Positions 26,719-35,669 of a stretch of DNA of 64,000 bases are shown here, one piece after another. Source of the DNA: Kitasatospora sp. NBC_00315 (GTDB lineage Bacteria > Actinomycetota > Actinomycetes > Streptomycetales > Streptomycetaceae); contig NZ_CP108025.1 in the NCBI RefSeq assembly GCF_041435095.1, positions 6,820,001 to 6,884,000 of the forward strand, written 5' to 3'. The translations under genes were made by a program, and so were the position numbers. The notes beneath the pieces were generated by a model. The model was not told the origin of the DNA. It did no database searches and saw only the letters and a list, made by a program, of their open reading frames with translations. How positions within the stretch are numbered: position 1 is the stretch's first letter; each line of letters begins with the position of its first letter.

Positions 26719-26797
26719 CCAGGCATCAAGTCTTTCCGGATGTCCCCGGTCCGCCGGGGGCCTTCAGTCAGCAGCCGCTGCAACCCCAGGGAGCGCT

Positions 26798-28021
26798 GTG
26801 TCTCGCCGCCTGTTCACCTCGGAGTCCGTGACCGAGGGACACCCCGACAAGATCGCTGACCAGATCAGCGACACCATCCTGGACGCTCTCCTCAAGGAGG
26901 ACCCGACCTCCCGGGTCGCCGTGGAGACGCTCATCACCACCGGCCAGGTCCACATCGCCGGTGAGGTGACCACGAAGGCGTACGCGCCGATCGCCCAGCT
27001 CGTCCGGGACAAGATCCTCGAAATCGGGTACGACAGCTCCAAGAAGGGCTTCGACGGCGCGTCCTGCGGCGTCTCGGTCTCCATCGGCTCCCAGTCGCCC
27101 GACATCGCGCAGGGCGTCGACACCGCGTACGAGGCCCGGGTCGAGGGCTCCGCCCAGGGCGACGAGACCGACGACCTGGACAAGCAGGGCGCCGGCGACC
27201 AGGGCCTGATGTTCGGCTACGCCAGCGACGAGACCCCCGAGCTGATGCCGCTGCCGATCACCCTGGCGCACCGCCTGGCCAAGCGGCTCTCCGAGGTCCG
27301 CAAGAACGGGACCATCCCGTACCTGCGCCCGGACGGCAAGACCCAGGTCACCATCGAGTACGACGGTGACAAGGCCGTGCGCCTGGACACCGTCGTGGTC
27401 TCCTCGCAGCACGCCAGCGACATCGACCTCGACTCGCTGCTGACTCCGGACATCCGCGAGTTCGTCGTGGAGCCCGAGCTCAAGGCACTCGCCGACGAGG
27501 GCATCAAGCTGGTCACCGACGGTTACCGTCTGCTGGTGAACCCGACCGGCCGTTTCGAGATCGGCGGCCCGATGGGCGACGCCGGCCTCACCGGCCGCAA
27601 GATCATCATCGACACCTACGGCGGCATGGCCCGGCACGGCGGCGGCGCCTTCTCCGGCAAGGACCCGTCCAAGGTCGACCGTTCCGCCGCGTACGCGATG
27701 CGCTGGGTGGCCAAGAACATCGTCGCGGCCGGCCTGGCCCGTCGCGCCGAGGTCCAGGTCGCGTACGCGATCGGCAAGGCCGAGCCGGTGGGTCTGTTCG
27801 TCGAGACCTTCGGCACCGAGAGCGTCCCGGTCCTCAAGATCCAGGAGGCCGTGGCCAAGGTCTTCGACCTGCGTCCGGCCGCGATCATCCGTGACCTGGA
27901 CCTGCTGCGCCCGATCTACTCCCAGACCGCCGCGTACGGCCACTTCGGCCGTGAGCTGCCGGACTTCACCTGGGAGCGCACCGACCGGGTGGAGCAGCTG
28001 AAGAAGGCCGTCCAGGCCTGA
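26798..28021 (+). CDS. metK: S-adenosylmethionine synthetase
   Basis: Makes SAM from methionine and ATP. 407 residues, full length. Signatures include FTSESVTEGHPDKIADQISD at the N-terminus, GAGDQGLMFGYA for the active site, and the glycine-rich GGGAFSGKDPSKVDRSAAY. GTG 26798 is preceded by CAGGGAG. A 19-bp terminator stem follows. Conserved neighbour of coaBC and priA. Confidence 0.98.
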   Translation: MSRRLFTSESVTEGHPDKIADQISDTILDALLKEDPTSRVAVETLITTGQVHIAGEVTTKAYAPIAQLVRDKILEIGYDSSKKGFDGASCGVSVSIGSQSPDIAQGVDTAYEARVEGSAQGDETDDLDKQGAGDQGLMFGYASDETPELMPLPITLAHRLAKRLSEVRKNGTIPYLRPDGKTQVTIEYDGDKAVRLDTVVVSSQHASDIDLDSLLTPDIREFVVEPELKALADEGIKLVTDGYRLLVNPTGRFEIGGPMGDAGLTGRKIIIDTYGGMARHGGGAFSGKDPSKVDRSAAYAMRWVAKNIVAAGLARRAEVQVAYAIGKAEPVGLFVETFGTESVPVLKIQEAVAKVFDLRPAAIIRDLDLLRPIYSQTAAYGHFGRELPDFTWERTDRVEQLKKAVQA

Positions 28022-28050
28022 TCCGGTCCCGACCCGCAGCACGACACCGC

Positions 28051-28092
28051 CAGGCGGCGGCCGCCCCGGAGCACCGGGGCGGCCGCCGCCTG
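28051..28092 (+). terminator. Terminator after metK
   Basis: Perfect 19-bp stem with loop AGCA, 29 bp after the stop; one of the strongest hairpins in the window. Confidence 0.85.
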
Positions 28093-28129
28093 CGGCGTTG
28101 TGTCGCACCCGAGTGGTACTACTGGAGCG

Positions 28130-30208
28130 ATGAGCAGCGCAGACGAGGGTGGGGGGAGCGGGGCGCCGGAGCAGCTCGCCTTCATCCGCGAGACGGTCCG
28201 CCGTGCCAAGCCGCGCACCTGGCTGGGCGCCCAGCGGGCGGCCGAGCTGCCGGTGGCCCGGGTCCTGGTGGACAAGGGGCTGCTCCACCTCGACCAGTTC
28301 TTCGACTACGCCGTGCCCGCCAACCTCGCCGACGACGCGTTGCCCGGCGTCCGGGTGCGGGTGCGTTTCGGTGCGCGGGTGGTGAACGGGCGGCGCGAGG
28401 GCGGGGAGCTGCACGACGGCTTCATCGTCGAGCGCCGTGCCGACAGCGACTACGCCGGGCCGCTCGCGCCGCTCGCCCAGGTGCTCTCGTCCGAGCAGGT
28501 GCTCGGACCGGAGCTGCTGCGGCTGTGCCGGACGGTCGCCGACCGCTACGCGGGCACGCTGGCGGACGTCCTCCAGCTCGCGGTGCCGCCCCGGCACGCC
28601 AAGGCCGAGGCCGAGCCCTCGCCGCCGCCGCTGCCGCCGCCCGCCGCCCCCGGACCGGGCAGCTGGAGCCGCTACCCGCAGGGGCCGGAGTATCTGACGG
28701 CGCTCGCCGAGCGGCACGCGCCCCGCGCGGTGTGGACCGCGCTGCCCGGCCCCGACTGGCCGCAGGAGATCGCCCGGGCGGTCGCCGCCACCCTGGCGGG
28801 CGGGCGCGGCGCCCTGGTGGTCCTGCCCGACGGACGCAGCACGGCCCGGGTCGACGAGGCGCTGACCGAGCTGCTCGGTGGCGGCCACCACGCCACCCTC
28901 GCCGCCGACCTCGGCCCCAAGGAGCGCTACCGCCGCTGGCTGGCGGTCAGCCGGGGCTCGGTGCGCGCCGCCGTCGGCACCCGGGCGACGATGTTCGCCC
29001 CCGTCCGGGATCTGGGCCTGGTGGTGGTCTGGTCGGACGGCGACGGCAGCCACTCCGACCCCCGCGCGCCCCACCCGCACGTGCGGGAGGTGGCGCTGCT
29101 CCGGGCCGCCGAGGAGGGCGCGGGCGTGCTGCTTGGGGGGCTCACGGTCACCGTGGAGGGCGCGCAGCTGGTCAGCACGGGCTGGGCCAGGTCGCTGGCC
29201 GCGGACCGGGCGACCGTCCGCGAGGTGGCCCCCCGGGTCCGTACCGTCACCGACCTGGACCAGGCCAGGGACGCCGCCGCGCAGGCCGCCCGGCTGCCCA
29301 GCCTCGCCTGGAAGGTCGCCCAGGAGGCGCTGGCCTCGGGGCCGGTGCTGATCCAGGTGCCCCGGCGCGGCTACGTACCCCGGCTGGCCTGCGGGCGCTG
29401 CCGCACGGCCGCCCGCTGCCGGCGCTGCGAGGGGCCGCTGGAGGCCGCCTCCTCGGCCGAGCCGCTGCGCTGCGCCTGGTGCGGGGAGGCGGAGCCCTCC
29501 TGGCACTGCGCCGAGTGCGGCTCGTTCCGACTCCGGGCCCAGGTGGTGGGTGCCCGGCGCACGGCGGAGGAACTGGGCAAGGCCTTCCCGCGGATCCCGG
29601 TCCGCACCTCCGGGCGGGACGCGGTGCTGGCCTCGGTGCCGGCCGAACCCGCCCTGGTGATCTCCACACCGGGCGCCGAACCGGTCGCCGAGGGCGGCTA
29701 CGCGGCCGCGTTGCTGCTCGACGGCTGGGCGCTGCTCAGCCGCCCCGACCTGCGCGCGGGGGAGGAGACCCTGCGGATCTGGCTGACGGCGGCCGGGCTG
29801 GTCCGGCCGGCCGCCGAGGGCGGCACGGTGGTGGTGGTCGCCGAACCGACCACCCGTCCGGTCCAGGCGCTGGTGCGCTGGGACCCGGCGGGCCACGCGG
29901 CGACGGAGCTGGCCGAGCGGGCCCAGCTGCACTTCCCACCGGTCTCCCGGATGGCCTCCCTGACCGGTTCGCCGGCCGCCGTGGAGGACCTGCTCGGGTT
30001 GGTCCGGCTGCCGGAGGGCGCGGACGTGCTCGGCCCGGTGCCGGTGCCCGGCGGCCGGGGCGAGGAGGTCGAGCGAGCCCTGCTGCGGGTGCCGCCGGGC
30101 CAGGGCTCGGCCCTCGCCGCCGCGCTGAAGGCGGCGCAGATCGCGCGGATCGCGCTGCGCACGCCGGACCCGGTCAAGGTGCGGATCGATCCGCTCGACA
30201 TCGGTTGA
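28130..30208 (+). CDS. priA: PriA-like primosomal protein N' with degenerate helicase motifs
   Basis: Replication-restart factor homologue, 692 residues. The N-terminal 3'-DNA-binding domain is present (VLVDKGLLHLDQFFDYAVP), and zinc-binding cysteines are intact in four pairs (CGRC, CRRC, CAWC, CAEC) near residues 420-465. The ATPase motifs are not: where PriA has GxTGSGKT this protein reads WTALPGPDWPQE, and the DEEH box is replaced by VVWSDGDGSHSDP. Helicase activity is therefore not expected. Actinobacterial PriA homologues are known to show this loss, so it is a family trait and not a local mutation. It may still load the primosome by protein contacts. A Pro-rich linker lies near residue 165. 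Confidence 0.9.
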   Translation: MSSADEGGGSGAPEQLAFIRETVRRAKPRTWLGAQRAAELPVARVLVDKGLLHLDQFFDYAVPANLADDALPGVRVRVRFGARVVNGRREGGELHDGFIVERRADSDYAGPLAPLAQVLSSEQVLGPELLRLCRTVADRYAGTLADVLQLAVPPRHAKAEAEPSPPPLPPPAAPGPGSWSRYPQGPEYLTALAERHAPRAVWTALPGPDWPQEIARAVAATLAGGRGALVVLPDGRSTARVDEALTELLGGGHHATLAADLGPKERYRRWLAVSRGSVRAAVGTRATMFAPVRDLGLVVVWSDGDGSHSDPRAPHPHVREVALLRAAEEGAGVLLGGLTVTVEGAQLVSTGWARSLAADRATVREVAPRVRTVTDLDQARDAAAQAARLPSLAWKVAQEALASGPVLIQVPRRGYVPRLACGRCRTAARCRRCEGPLEAASSAEPLRCAWCGEAEPSWHCAECGSFRLRAQVVGARRTAEELGKAFPRIPVRTSGRDAVLASVPAEPALVISTPGAEPVAEGGYAAALLLDGWALLSRPDLRAGEETLRIWLTAAGLVRPAAEGGTVVVVAEPTTRPVQALVRWDPAGHAATELAERAQLHFPPVSRMASLTGSPAAVEDLLGLVRLPEGADVLGPVPVPGGRGEEVERALLRVPPGQGSALAAALKAAQIARIALRTPDPVKVRIDPLDIG

Positions 30209-30254
30209 GACGGCCCGCCGTGCGCCGGTCGGCCCGGGGCGCCCGCCGCCGGCC

Positions 30255-30279
30255 GGGCCGGGGGCACCCGCCCCGGCCC
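30255..30279. terminator. Hairpin between convergent priA and HTH-protein genes
   Basis: 9-bp perfect stem GGGCCGGGG with a 7-nt loop in the 99-bp gap between two convergent genes. Confidence 0.5.
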
Positions 30280-30307
30280 GCCGGCGGTGTCGGTGACGGG
30301 CGGCGGG

Positions 30308-30880
30308 TCAGCCGCGGATCGGCAGGCCCGGCCTGCTGAGGCCGCCCTGGCGGGCCGCCGGGACGGTCGTGGCCAGCCCGGACGGGCCCACGGCGGCCTG
30401 CCCCGGCACGGTGGCACCCAGGCCGGCCGTCGCGTGCGCCGGCACCCCCGCGACGGCGATCTCCTCGGCCCGCTCGCCCCGGCCCGGCCCCGCGGGCGGC
30501 GGGACGGTGCCCGCCGCGAGCAACTCGCCGGCCGGCCGCCGCATGCCGTAACGGCGGTGCACGGCCTGCTTGGTGACACCCAGCGCGGAGCCCACCGAAT
30601 CCCAGGAGAAGCCCAGCGCGCGGTCGAACTCGACCGCCGCCGCCACCAGCGTCTCCACGCTCTCGCGCAGTTCCTGCGCCAGCCGTACGGTCGGAGCCGG
30701 AGCGCGCCCGTACACCACGAAGCCGGCCGAGGTGCTCGGCCGCCGGGGGCGGTAGACGTTGCCCAGTTGGGCGGTGAGCGTCCGCAGCGCGTCGACCTGC
30801 CGCCTCACCCGCTCGATGTCCCGCACCAGCAGGTGCAGGCTCGCCCGAGCCCGGGCGTCGTGATTGATCTGCTCGGCCAT
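30308..30880 (-). CDS. Small HTH-containing protein of unknown function
   Basis: A 190-residue protein on the minus strand between priA and def. Residues about 1-60 look helical and partly coiled (LHLLVRDIERVRRQVDALRT). A compact helix-turn-helix is seen at about 85-115 (FDRALGFSWDSVGSALGV, then TKQAVHRRYG), the pattern of a sigma-region-4/HTH_29-like DNA-binding motif. The last 70 residues are Gly/Ala/Pro-rich and probably disordered. DNA binding is likely; targets are unknown. It is divergent from def. Confidence 0.7.
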   Translation of the reverse strand: MAEQINHDARARASLHLLVRDIERVRRQVDALRTLTAQLGNVYRPRRPSTSAGFVVYGRAPAPTVRLAQELRESVETLVAAAVEFDRALGFSWDSVGSALGVTKQAVHRRYGMRRPAGELLAAGTVPPPAGPGRGERAEEIAVAGVPAHATAGLGATVPGQAAVGPSGLATTVPAARQGGLSRPGLPIRG

Positions 30881-31148
30881 GGCCTACGTGCCACCTTCCG
30901 TACGGTCAGCCCGGCCGGGCGGCTACCCGTGCCCCGGCCGGTCCCACTCGGTCAATCCCACTCGGTCAATCTCACTTGACCAACGCCCGAGCGGGGCCGG
31001 GGTCACGCAGCCGGACCCAACCGGCTCGGACGAACACCCGGCGCTCTCCCGTACGGGCTTGCGAGGGCGGCCGGGCGCGCCGGTCGGATTGCATAGACTT
31101 GTCACCGTCCAGCAGACCGCGAGCCCGACCCGACAGGAGAGCGCCACC

Positions 31149-31694
31149 GTGCCGATCCAGCCGATCCGGATCTTCGGTGACCCCGTCCTACGGGCCACCG
31201 CCAGGCCGGTGACCACCTTCGACAAGGAACTGCGCACGCTGGTCCGGGATCTCACCGAGACCATGCTCGCCGCTCCCGGAGCCGGCCTCGCCGCTCCCCA
31301 ACTCGGCGTCTCACTCCGGGTGTTCACCTACCACGTGGACGGCGTGACCGGGCACCTGGTCAACCCCGAACTCAGCCTGACGGACGAGGAGCAGGACGGC
31401 CCCGAGGGCTGCCTCTCGCTGCCCGGCCTGCGCTTCGACACCCGCCGTGCGTACGGCGTGGTCGCCAGGGGCTTCACCATGTACGGCGACCCCGTGACCG
31501 TCGAGGGCACTGAGCTGCTCGCCCGCTGCATCCAGCACGAGACCGACCACCTGGACGGGATCATCTTCATCGACCGCCTCGACCGCGAGCGCCGCAAGGC
31601 CGCGCTCAAGGCGGTCCGGGAGGCCGACTGGGGCGAGGGTCCGGCCCCGACCGTCCGGATCTCGCCGCACAGCACCTTCGGCAGCGCCCGCTGA
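31149..31694 (+). CDS. def: Peptide deformylase
   Basis: Removes the N-formyl group from nascent proteins. 181 residues from GTG 31149, which has AGGAGA 8 nt upstream. All three motifs are intact: GAGLAAPQLG, EGCLSLPG (metal Cys) and QHETDHLDG (two metal His and catalytic Glu). It starts a translation-linked operon: fmt, which adds the formyl group this enzyme removes, begins 46 bp downstream. Confidence 0.97.
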   Translation: MPIQPIRIFGDPVLRATARPVTTFDKELRTLVRDLTETMLAAPGAGLAAPQLGVSLRVFTYHVDGVTGHLVNPELSLTDEEQDGPEGCLSLPGLRFDTRRAYGVVARGFTMYGDPVTVEGTELLARCIQHETDHLDGIIFIDRLDRERRKAALKAVREADWGEGPAPTVRISPHSTFGSAR

Positions 31695-31740
31695 CCCGCC
31701 GTCACCACCACCGCCCAGTCCCCTCCCCGGAAGGCCCTTG

Positions 31741-32676
31741 ATGCGCCTCGTCTTCGCCGGCACCCCCGAGGTCGCCGTTCCCGCCCTGGACGCCCTGCTC
31801 GCCTCCGACCGGCACGAGGTCGTCGCGGTGGTCACCCGCCCCGACGCCCCCGCCGGGCGCGGGCGCAAGCTGGTCGCCAGCCCCGTCGCGCAGCGCGCCG
31901 AGGAGGCCGGGATCGAGATCCTCAAGCCCGCGAAGCCGAGCGACCCGGAGTTCCTGGCCAGGCTCGCCGAGCTCGCGCCGGACTGCTGCCCGGTGGTCGC
32001 CTACGGCGCGCTGATCCGCCCCGGCGCGCTGGAGATCCCCACGTACGGCTGGGTCAACCTGCACTTCTCGCTGCTGCCCGCCTGGCGTGGCGCGGCCCCC
32101 GTGCAGCACGCCGTGATGGCCGGGGACGAGGTGACCGGCGCGTCCACCTTCCTGATCGAGCAGGGCCTGGACTCCGGTCCGGTCTTCGGCGTGATCACCG
32201 AGGAGATCCGCCCCGCCGACACCAGCGGCGAGCTGCTCGACCGGCTGGCCCACTCCGGCGCGCGGCTGCTGGCCGCGACCATGGACGGCATCGCGGACGG
32301 CGGCCTGTACGCCGTGCCGCAGCCCGCCGACGGCATCTCGCTGGCCCCGAAGATCAGCGTCGAGGACGCCAGGATCGACTGGAGCCACCCCGCGCTGCGG
32401 ATCGACCGGGTGGTCCGCGGCTGCTCCCCGGCGCCCGGCGCCTGGACGACCTTCCGGGGCGAGCGCCTCAAGGTCTCCGGCCCGGTGAAGCTGCTCACCG
32501 ACAGCGCCGAGCTCGCCCCGGGCGTGCTCGCGGTCGGCAAGAACAGCCTGCGGGTCGGCACCGGCAGCCACGACGTCGAGTTCGGCGAGGTGCAGCCGCA
32601 GGGCAAGAAGCCGATGCGCGCGGCAGACTGGGCGAGGGGGGCCCGGATCGAGTCCGGCGAGCAGCTCGGACTCTGA
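31741..32676 (+). CDS. fmt: Methionyl-tRNA formyltransferase
   Basis: Formylates initiator Met-tRNA using 10-formyl-THF. 311 residues from ATG 31741 (GGAAGG upstream). Catalytic core motifs: VFAGTPEVAVPALDAL, the formyl-THF loop NLHFSLLPAWRGAAPVQHA with Asn, His and the later Asp in FLIEQGLDSGPVF. The C-terminal tRNA-binding domain starts near residue 205 (SLAPKISVEDARIDW). Confidence 0.97.
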   Translation: MRLVFAGTPEVAVPALDALLASDRHEVVAVVTRPDAPAGRGRKLVASPVAQRAEEAGIEILKPAKPSDPEFLARLAELAPDCCPVVAYGALIRPGALEIPTYGWVNLHFSLLPAWRGAAPVQHAVMAGDEVTGASTFLIEQGLDSGPVFGVITEEIRPADTSGELLDRLAHSGARLLAATMDGIADGGLYAVPQPADGISLAPKISVEDARIDWSHPALRIDRVVRGCSPAPGAWTTFRGERLKVSGPVKLLTDSAELAPGVLAVGKNSLRVGTGSHDVEFGEVQPQGKKPMRAADWARGARIESGEQLGL

Positions 32677-32752
32677 CCGCCGGCGCGGCCCGCCCCGGGC
32701 CCACCGGCCGGGCCCCGACGGCCCCGCACCCGCGGTCGTACCCGCCCGCAGC

Positions 32753-32848
32753 TCCACGCACCTGACGTTCCACGCACCCGCAGTCCCACGCACCCGCAGT
32801 CCCACGCACCTGACGTTCCACACATCCGCAGTCCCACACATCCGCAGC
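32753..32848 (+). repeat. Six tandem 16-bp repeats upstream of rsmB
   Basis: Six uninterrupted copies of a 16-bp unit, consensus YCCACRCAYCYGMMGT (for example TCCACGCACCTGACGT and CCCACGCACCCGCAGT), fill 96 bp and end 15 bp before the rsmB start. Copies 1 and 4 share one variant, copies 2 and 3 a second, copies 5 and 6 a third, showing expansion with later drift. Confidence 0.95.
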
Positions 32849-32863
32849 ACATTGAGGCACCTC

Positions 32864-34300
32864 GTGACCACCCCCAGCGCCAAGCGCCCCCCTCGCCCGC
32901 ACCGCCGCCCCAAGAAGGACCCGGCCCGCACCGTCGCCTTCCGCGCCCTGCGCGCCGTGGACGAGCGCGACGCGTACGCCAACCTGATCCTCCCCTCGCT
33001 GCTCCGCGAGGCCGAGCAGAAGCACGCCATGGACCGCCGCGACGCGGCCCTGGCCACCGAGCTGGTCTACGGAACCCTGCGGCTGCGGGGCACCTACGAC
33101 GCGATCATCGCCGCCTGCATCGACCGGCCGCTGCGCGAGGTCGACCCGCCGGTCCTGGACGTGCTCTCGCTCGGAGCGCACCAGCTGCTCACCACCCGGA
33201 TCCCCAGCCACGCCGCCGTCTCCGCGACGGTCGAGCTGGCCCGCGGCGTCCTCGGGGACGGCAAGGCCAAGTTCGTCAACGCCGTCCTGCGCCGGATCAG
33301 CGCCCAGGACCTCGACGCCTGGATCGCCCAGGTCGCCCCGCCGTACGAGAAGGACGCCGAGGACCACCTCGCGGTCGTCCACTCCCACCCGCGCTGGGTC
33401 GTCTCCGCGCTCTGGGACTCGCTCGGCCGCTGGCAGCCGGACGCCTCCGGGCGGACCGCGATGGAGGAGCTGCTGAGCGCCGACAACGAGCGCCCGGAGG
33501 TGACCCTGGTGGCGCGCCCCGGCCGGGCCACCGCGGAGGAGCTCGGCCGGGCGCTTCCCGAGTCCACGCCCGGGCGCTGGTCGCCCTACGCGGTGCGGCT
33601 CGCCGAGGGCGGCGACCCGGGCACCCTGGAGCCGGTGAAGGAGAACCGGGTCGGCGTCCAGGACGAGGGCAGCCAGCTGGTCGCCCTCGCGCTCGCCGCC
33701 GCGCCGCTGGACGGCCCCGACCGGCTCTGGCTGGACGGCTGCGCCGGCCCCGGTGGCAAGGCCGCCCTGCTCGCCGCGCTCGCCGCCCAGCGGGGTGCGG
33801 CCCTGGTGGCCAGCGAGAAGCAGCCGCACCGGGCCCGGCTGGTGGCCCGCGCGCTGGAGGGCAACCCCGGCCCGTACACCGTGATCGCGGCCGACGGCAC
33901 CAACCCGGCCTGGCGGCCGGGCGCCTTCGACCGCGTCCTGGTCGACGTCCCCTGCTCCGGCCTCGGCGCGCTGCGCCGCCGCCCGGAGGCACGCTGGCGC
34001 CGCCGGCCCGAGGACATCGCCGCCGTCGGCCCGCTCCAGCGCGACCTGTTGCGCGGCGCCATCGCCGCCACCCGGATCGGCGGGGTGGTCGGCTACGCCA
34101 CCTGCTCCCCGCACCTGGCCGAGACCCGGGCCGTGGTGGACGACGTGCTGCGCGACGAGGGCGGCCGGCTGGAGTGGATCGACGCCCGCCCGCTGCTGCC
34201 CGGGGTGCCCGCCCTCGGGGACGGGCCCGACGTGCAGCTCTGGCCGCACCTGCACGGTACCGACGCGATGTACCTCGCGCTGCTGCGCCGTACGGCCTGA
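32864..34300 (+). CDS. rsmB: 16S rRNA m5C967 methyltransferase RsmB (Sun)
   Basis: Methylates 16S rRNA at a cytosine using SAM. 478 residues from GTG 32864 (GAGG 6 nt upstream). The basic N-terminus leads into a NusB-like RNA-binding domain (about 20-155: TVAFRALRAVDERDAYANLI, LATELVYGTLRLRG). The methyltransferase domain has the SAM loop DGCAGPGGKAALLA, then DVPCSGLGALRRRPEARWRR and YATCSPHLAET, which carry the two cysteines of the m5C mechanism. It follows fmt with only tandem repeats between. Confidence 0.95.
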   Translation: MTTPSAKRPPRPHRRPKKDPARTVAFRALRAVDERDAYANLILPSLLREAEQKHAMDRRDAALATELVYGTLRLRGTYDAIIAACIDRPLREVDPPVLDVLSLGAHQLLTTRIPSHAAVSATVELARGVLGDGKAKFVNAVLRRISAQDLDAWIAQVAPPYEKDAEDHLAVVHSHPRWVVSALWDSLGRWQPDASGRTAMEELLSADNERPEVTLVARPGRATAEELGRALPESTPGRWSPYAVRLAEGGDPGTLEPVKENRVGVQDEGSQLVALALAAAPLDGPDRLWLDGCAGPGGKAALLAALAAQRGAALVASEKQPHRARLVARALEGNPGPYTVIAADGTNPAWRPGAFDRVLVDVPCSGLGALRRRPEARWRRRPEDIAAVGPLQRDLLRGAIAATRIGGVVGYATCSPHLAETRAVVDDVLRDEGGRLEWIDARPLLPGVPALGDGPDVQLWPHLHGTDAMYLALLRRTA

Positions 34301-34351
34301 TCGGTCCGGTCCGTCCGACCTGGTCCGTCCGGTCCGGTCCGGATCGACCCG

Positions 34352-34425
34352 TCCGACCCGTCCGACCCGTACGCGCACGTCCGTCCGGTCCGACCCGTCC
34401 GACCCGTACGCGCACGTCCGTCCGG
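34352..34425 (+). repeat. 37-bp perfect tandem duplication between rsmB and the PucR-type gene
   Basis: Two identical 37-bp copies (34352-34388 and 34389-34425), themselves built from GTCCG/CGACC sub-repeats that extend back to about 34302. They fill the gap between two convergent genes, where a terminator would be expected. Confidence 0.95.
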
Positions 34426-34457
34426 GCCGTCCGTGCGGCGCTTCGGCCGGCCCCCGC

Positions 34458-35669
34458 TCAGGCGGGGGACTGGCCGCGGTGCCGCACGTGCAGGGCCCGG
34501 AGCGCCACCTCGGTCGCGAACCGGTCGTCGGGGTCGACGAGTTGCTCGCCGAAGGCGCGGTCGAGGATGCGCATCCGGTAGCGCACGGTCTGCGGGTGCA
34601 CGCCGAGCAGGTCCGCCATCTGGGCGGCCGTGCCCCGGGTGGTGAGCCAGGTCAGCAGCGTGTCGACCAGCCGCCCCCGCTGGGCGGCGGTGAGCGCGGA
34701 GAGCGGGCCGAGGTACTTCTTCGCGAGCTGCTCGACCAGGGCCGGATCGCCCAGCAGCCAGAGCGAGAGCAGGTGGTCCTCGCAGGCCAGCACCGGGCTG
34801 TCGTCGATGATGCCGGCCGCCGCGAGGGCGAGGGCGTGCCGGGCCCAGCGCAGCGAGTCCGCCGCCTCGGCCAGCGGGGTGGTGAGGCCGTACGCCGCGC
34901 GGCAGCCCGCCAGCGCCCGGTCGAGGCGGGCGCGCCGCTCGGCGGTGAGCGGTCCCGGCACCAGCAGGTGCGGCTCGGGCACCGTCAGATCGAGCAGGAC
35001 GTCCTTGTCCAGAGCAACGGTCGACGGCTTCGTCCCGGCGTCGACGGCGACCAGGGTGACCTCGGCCGGTAACGGCCAGGCCGCGTGCTCGGCCAGCTCC
35101 GCGAGCGCGCTGCGGGCCACCGACGACCCGGTGAGGATCCGCCGTAGCAGTTGTCGGCGCCGGTTGTCCGGCTCCTCGCCCAGCTCCGCCATCGCCTGAA
35201 GGTAGCCCTCCCGGGAGAGCGCGGCGAGATCGCCCATGTAGGCGAAGAGGGCGTCGGCGAACGCCAGCATGACGGTGGCGGAGAGGTTGTAGCGCTTGCC
35301 GAGCGTCCTGGCCCTGCGCAGCGCGGTCTGACAGCCGATCCGGTACGCCTCCTGCAGCATGTCCAGGCTGCGGCCCTCGTACGCCTCGAAGCGGCCGAAG
35401 CGGCGGCAGATGTCGTCACGCAGCACCGTCGTCGCGGTGGGCACGGCGATCTGGTCGACGAAGGCGGCGATGTTCTGCTCGATGCCGAGCCGGATGACCC
35501 GGGCGTTGGGACCGTCCATCAGCGGCTTGTACTCCGGTATCGCGCTGACGATCTCGGCAGCCATCTCCCGCAGTAGGCCGGGGAGTTCGGGTCGCATGAT
35601 CACGGCGAGCTCGCGCGGCATCGGCCCCATCGGCTCGCCGCGCTCGGTCGACTGTCTGGCTACGGCCAT
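34458..35669 (-). CDS. PucR/CdaR-type transcriptional regulator
   Basis: A 403-residue regulator with the architecture of PucR-like proteins: an N-terminal sensory/RsbRD-like helical region (about 30-180), a GGDEF-like middle region, and a C-terminal HTH_30 domain (LVDTLLTWLTTRGTAAQMAD, LLGVHPQTVRYRMRILDRAF, FATEVALRALHVRH). The ATG at 35669 follows AGGGGGAC on the minus strand. It is divergent from the two secreted-protein genes and the mce cluster that lie on the plus strand from 36228, so it is a candidate regulator of that locus. Members of this group sense metabolites. No other regulator lies near the mce genes. Confidence 0.88.
   Translation of the reverse strand: MAVARQSTERGEPMGPMPRELAVIMRPELPGLLREMAAEIVSAIPEYKPLMDGPNARVIRLGIEQNIAAFVDQIAVPTATTVLRDDICRRFGRFEAYEGRSLDMLQEAYRIGCQTALRRARTLGKRYNLSATVMLAFADALFAYMGDLAALSREGYLQAMAELGEEPDNRRRQLLRRILTGSSVARSALAELAEHAAWPLPAEVTLVAVDAGTKPSTVALDKDVLLDLTVPEPHLLVPGPLTAERRARLDRALAGCRAAYGLTTPLAEAADSLRWARHALALAAAGIIDDSPVLACEDHLLSLWLLGDPALVEQLAKKYLGPLSALTAAQRGRLVDTLLTWLTTRGTAAQMADLLGVHPQTVRYRMRILDRAFGEQLVDPDDRFATEVALRALHVRHRGQSPA

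Noticed and set aside
26590..26797. SAM riboswitch before metK
   Set aside because: No pairing pattern or conserved core of SAM-I, SAM-II or SAM-IV could be made out in the 208-bp gap.
26768..29932. A 1054-codon minus-strand frame over metK and priA
   Set aside because: Same antisense effect of high GC; the plus strand carries well-conserved enzymes and the frame has no motif or ribosome site.
28130..30208. priA as a pseudogene because of missing helicase motifs
   Set aside because: The reading frame is intact, zinc cysteines are complete and this loss is a known family feature in actinobacteria.
32753..32848. CRISPR array
   Set aside because: The 16-bp units are directly adjacent with no spacers; this is a plain tandem repeat.
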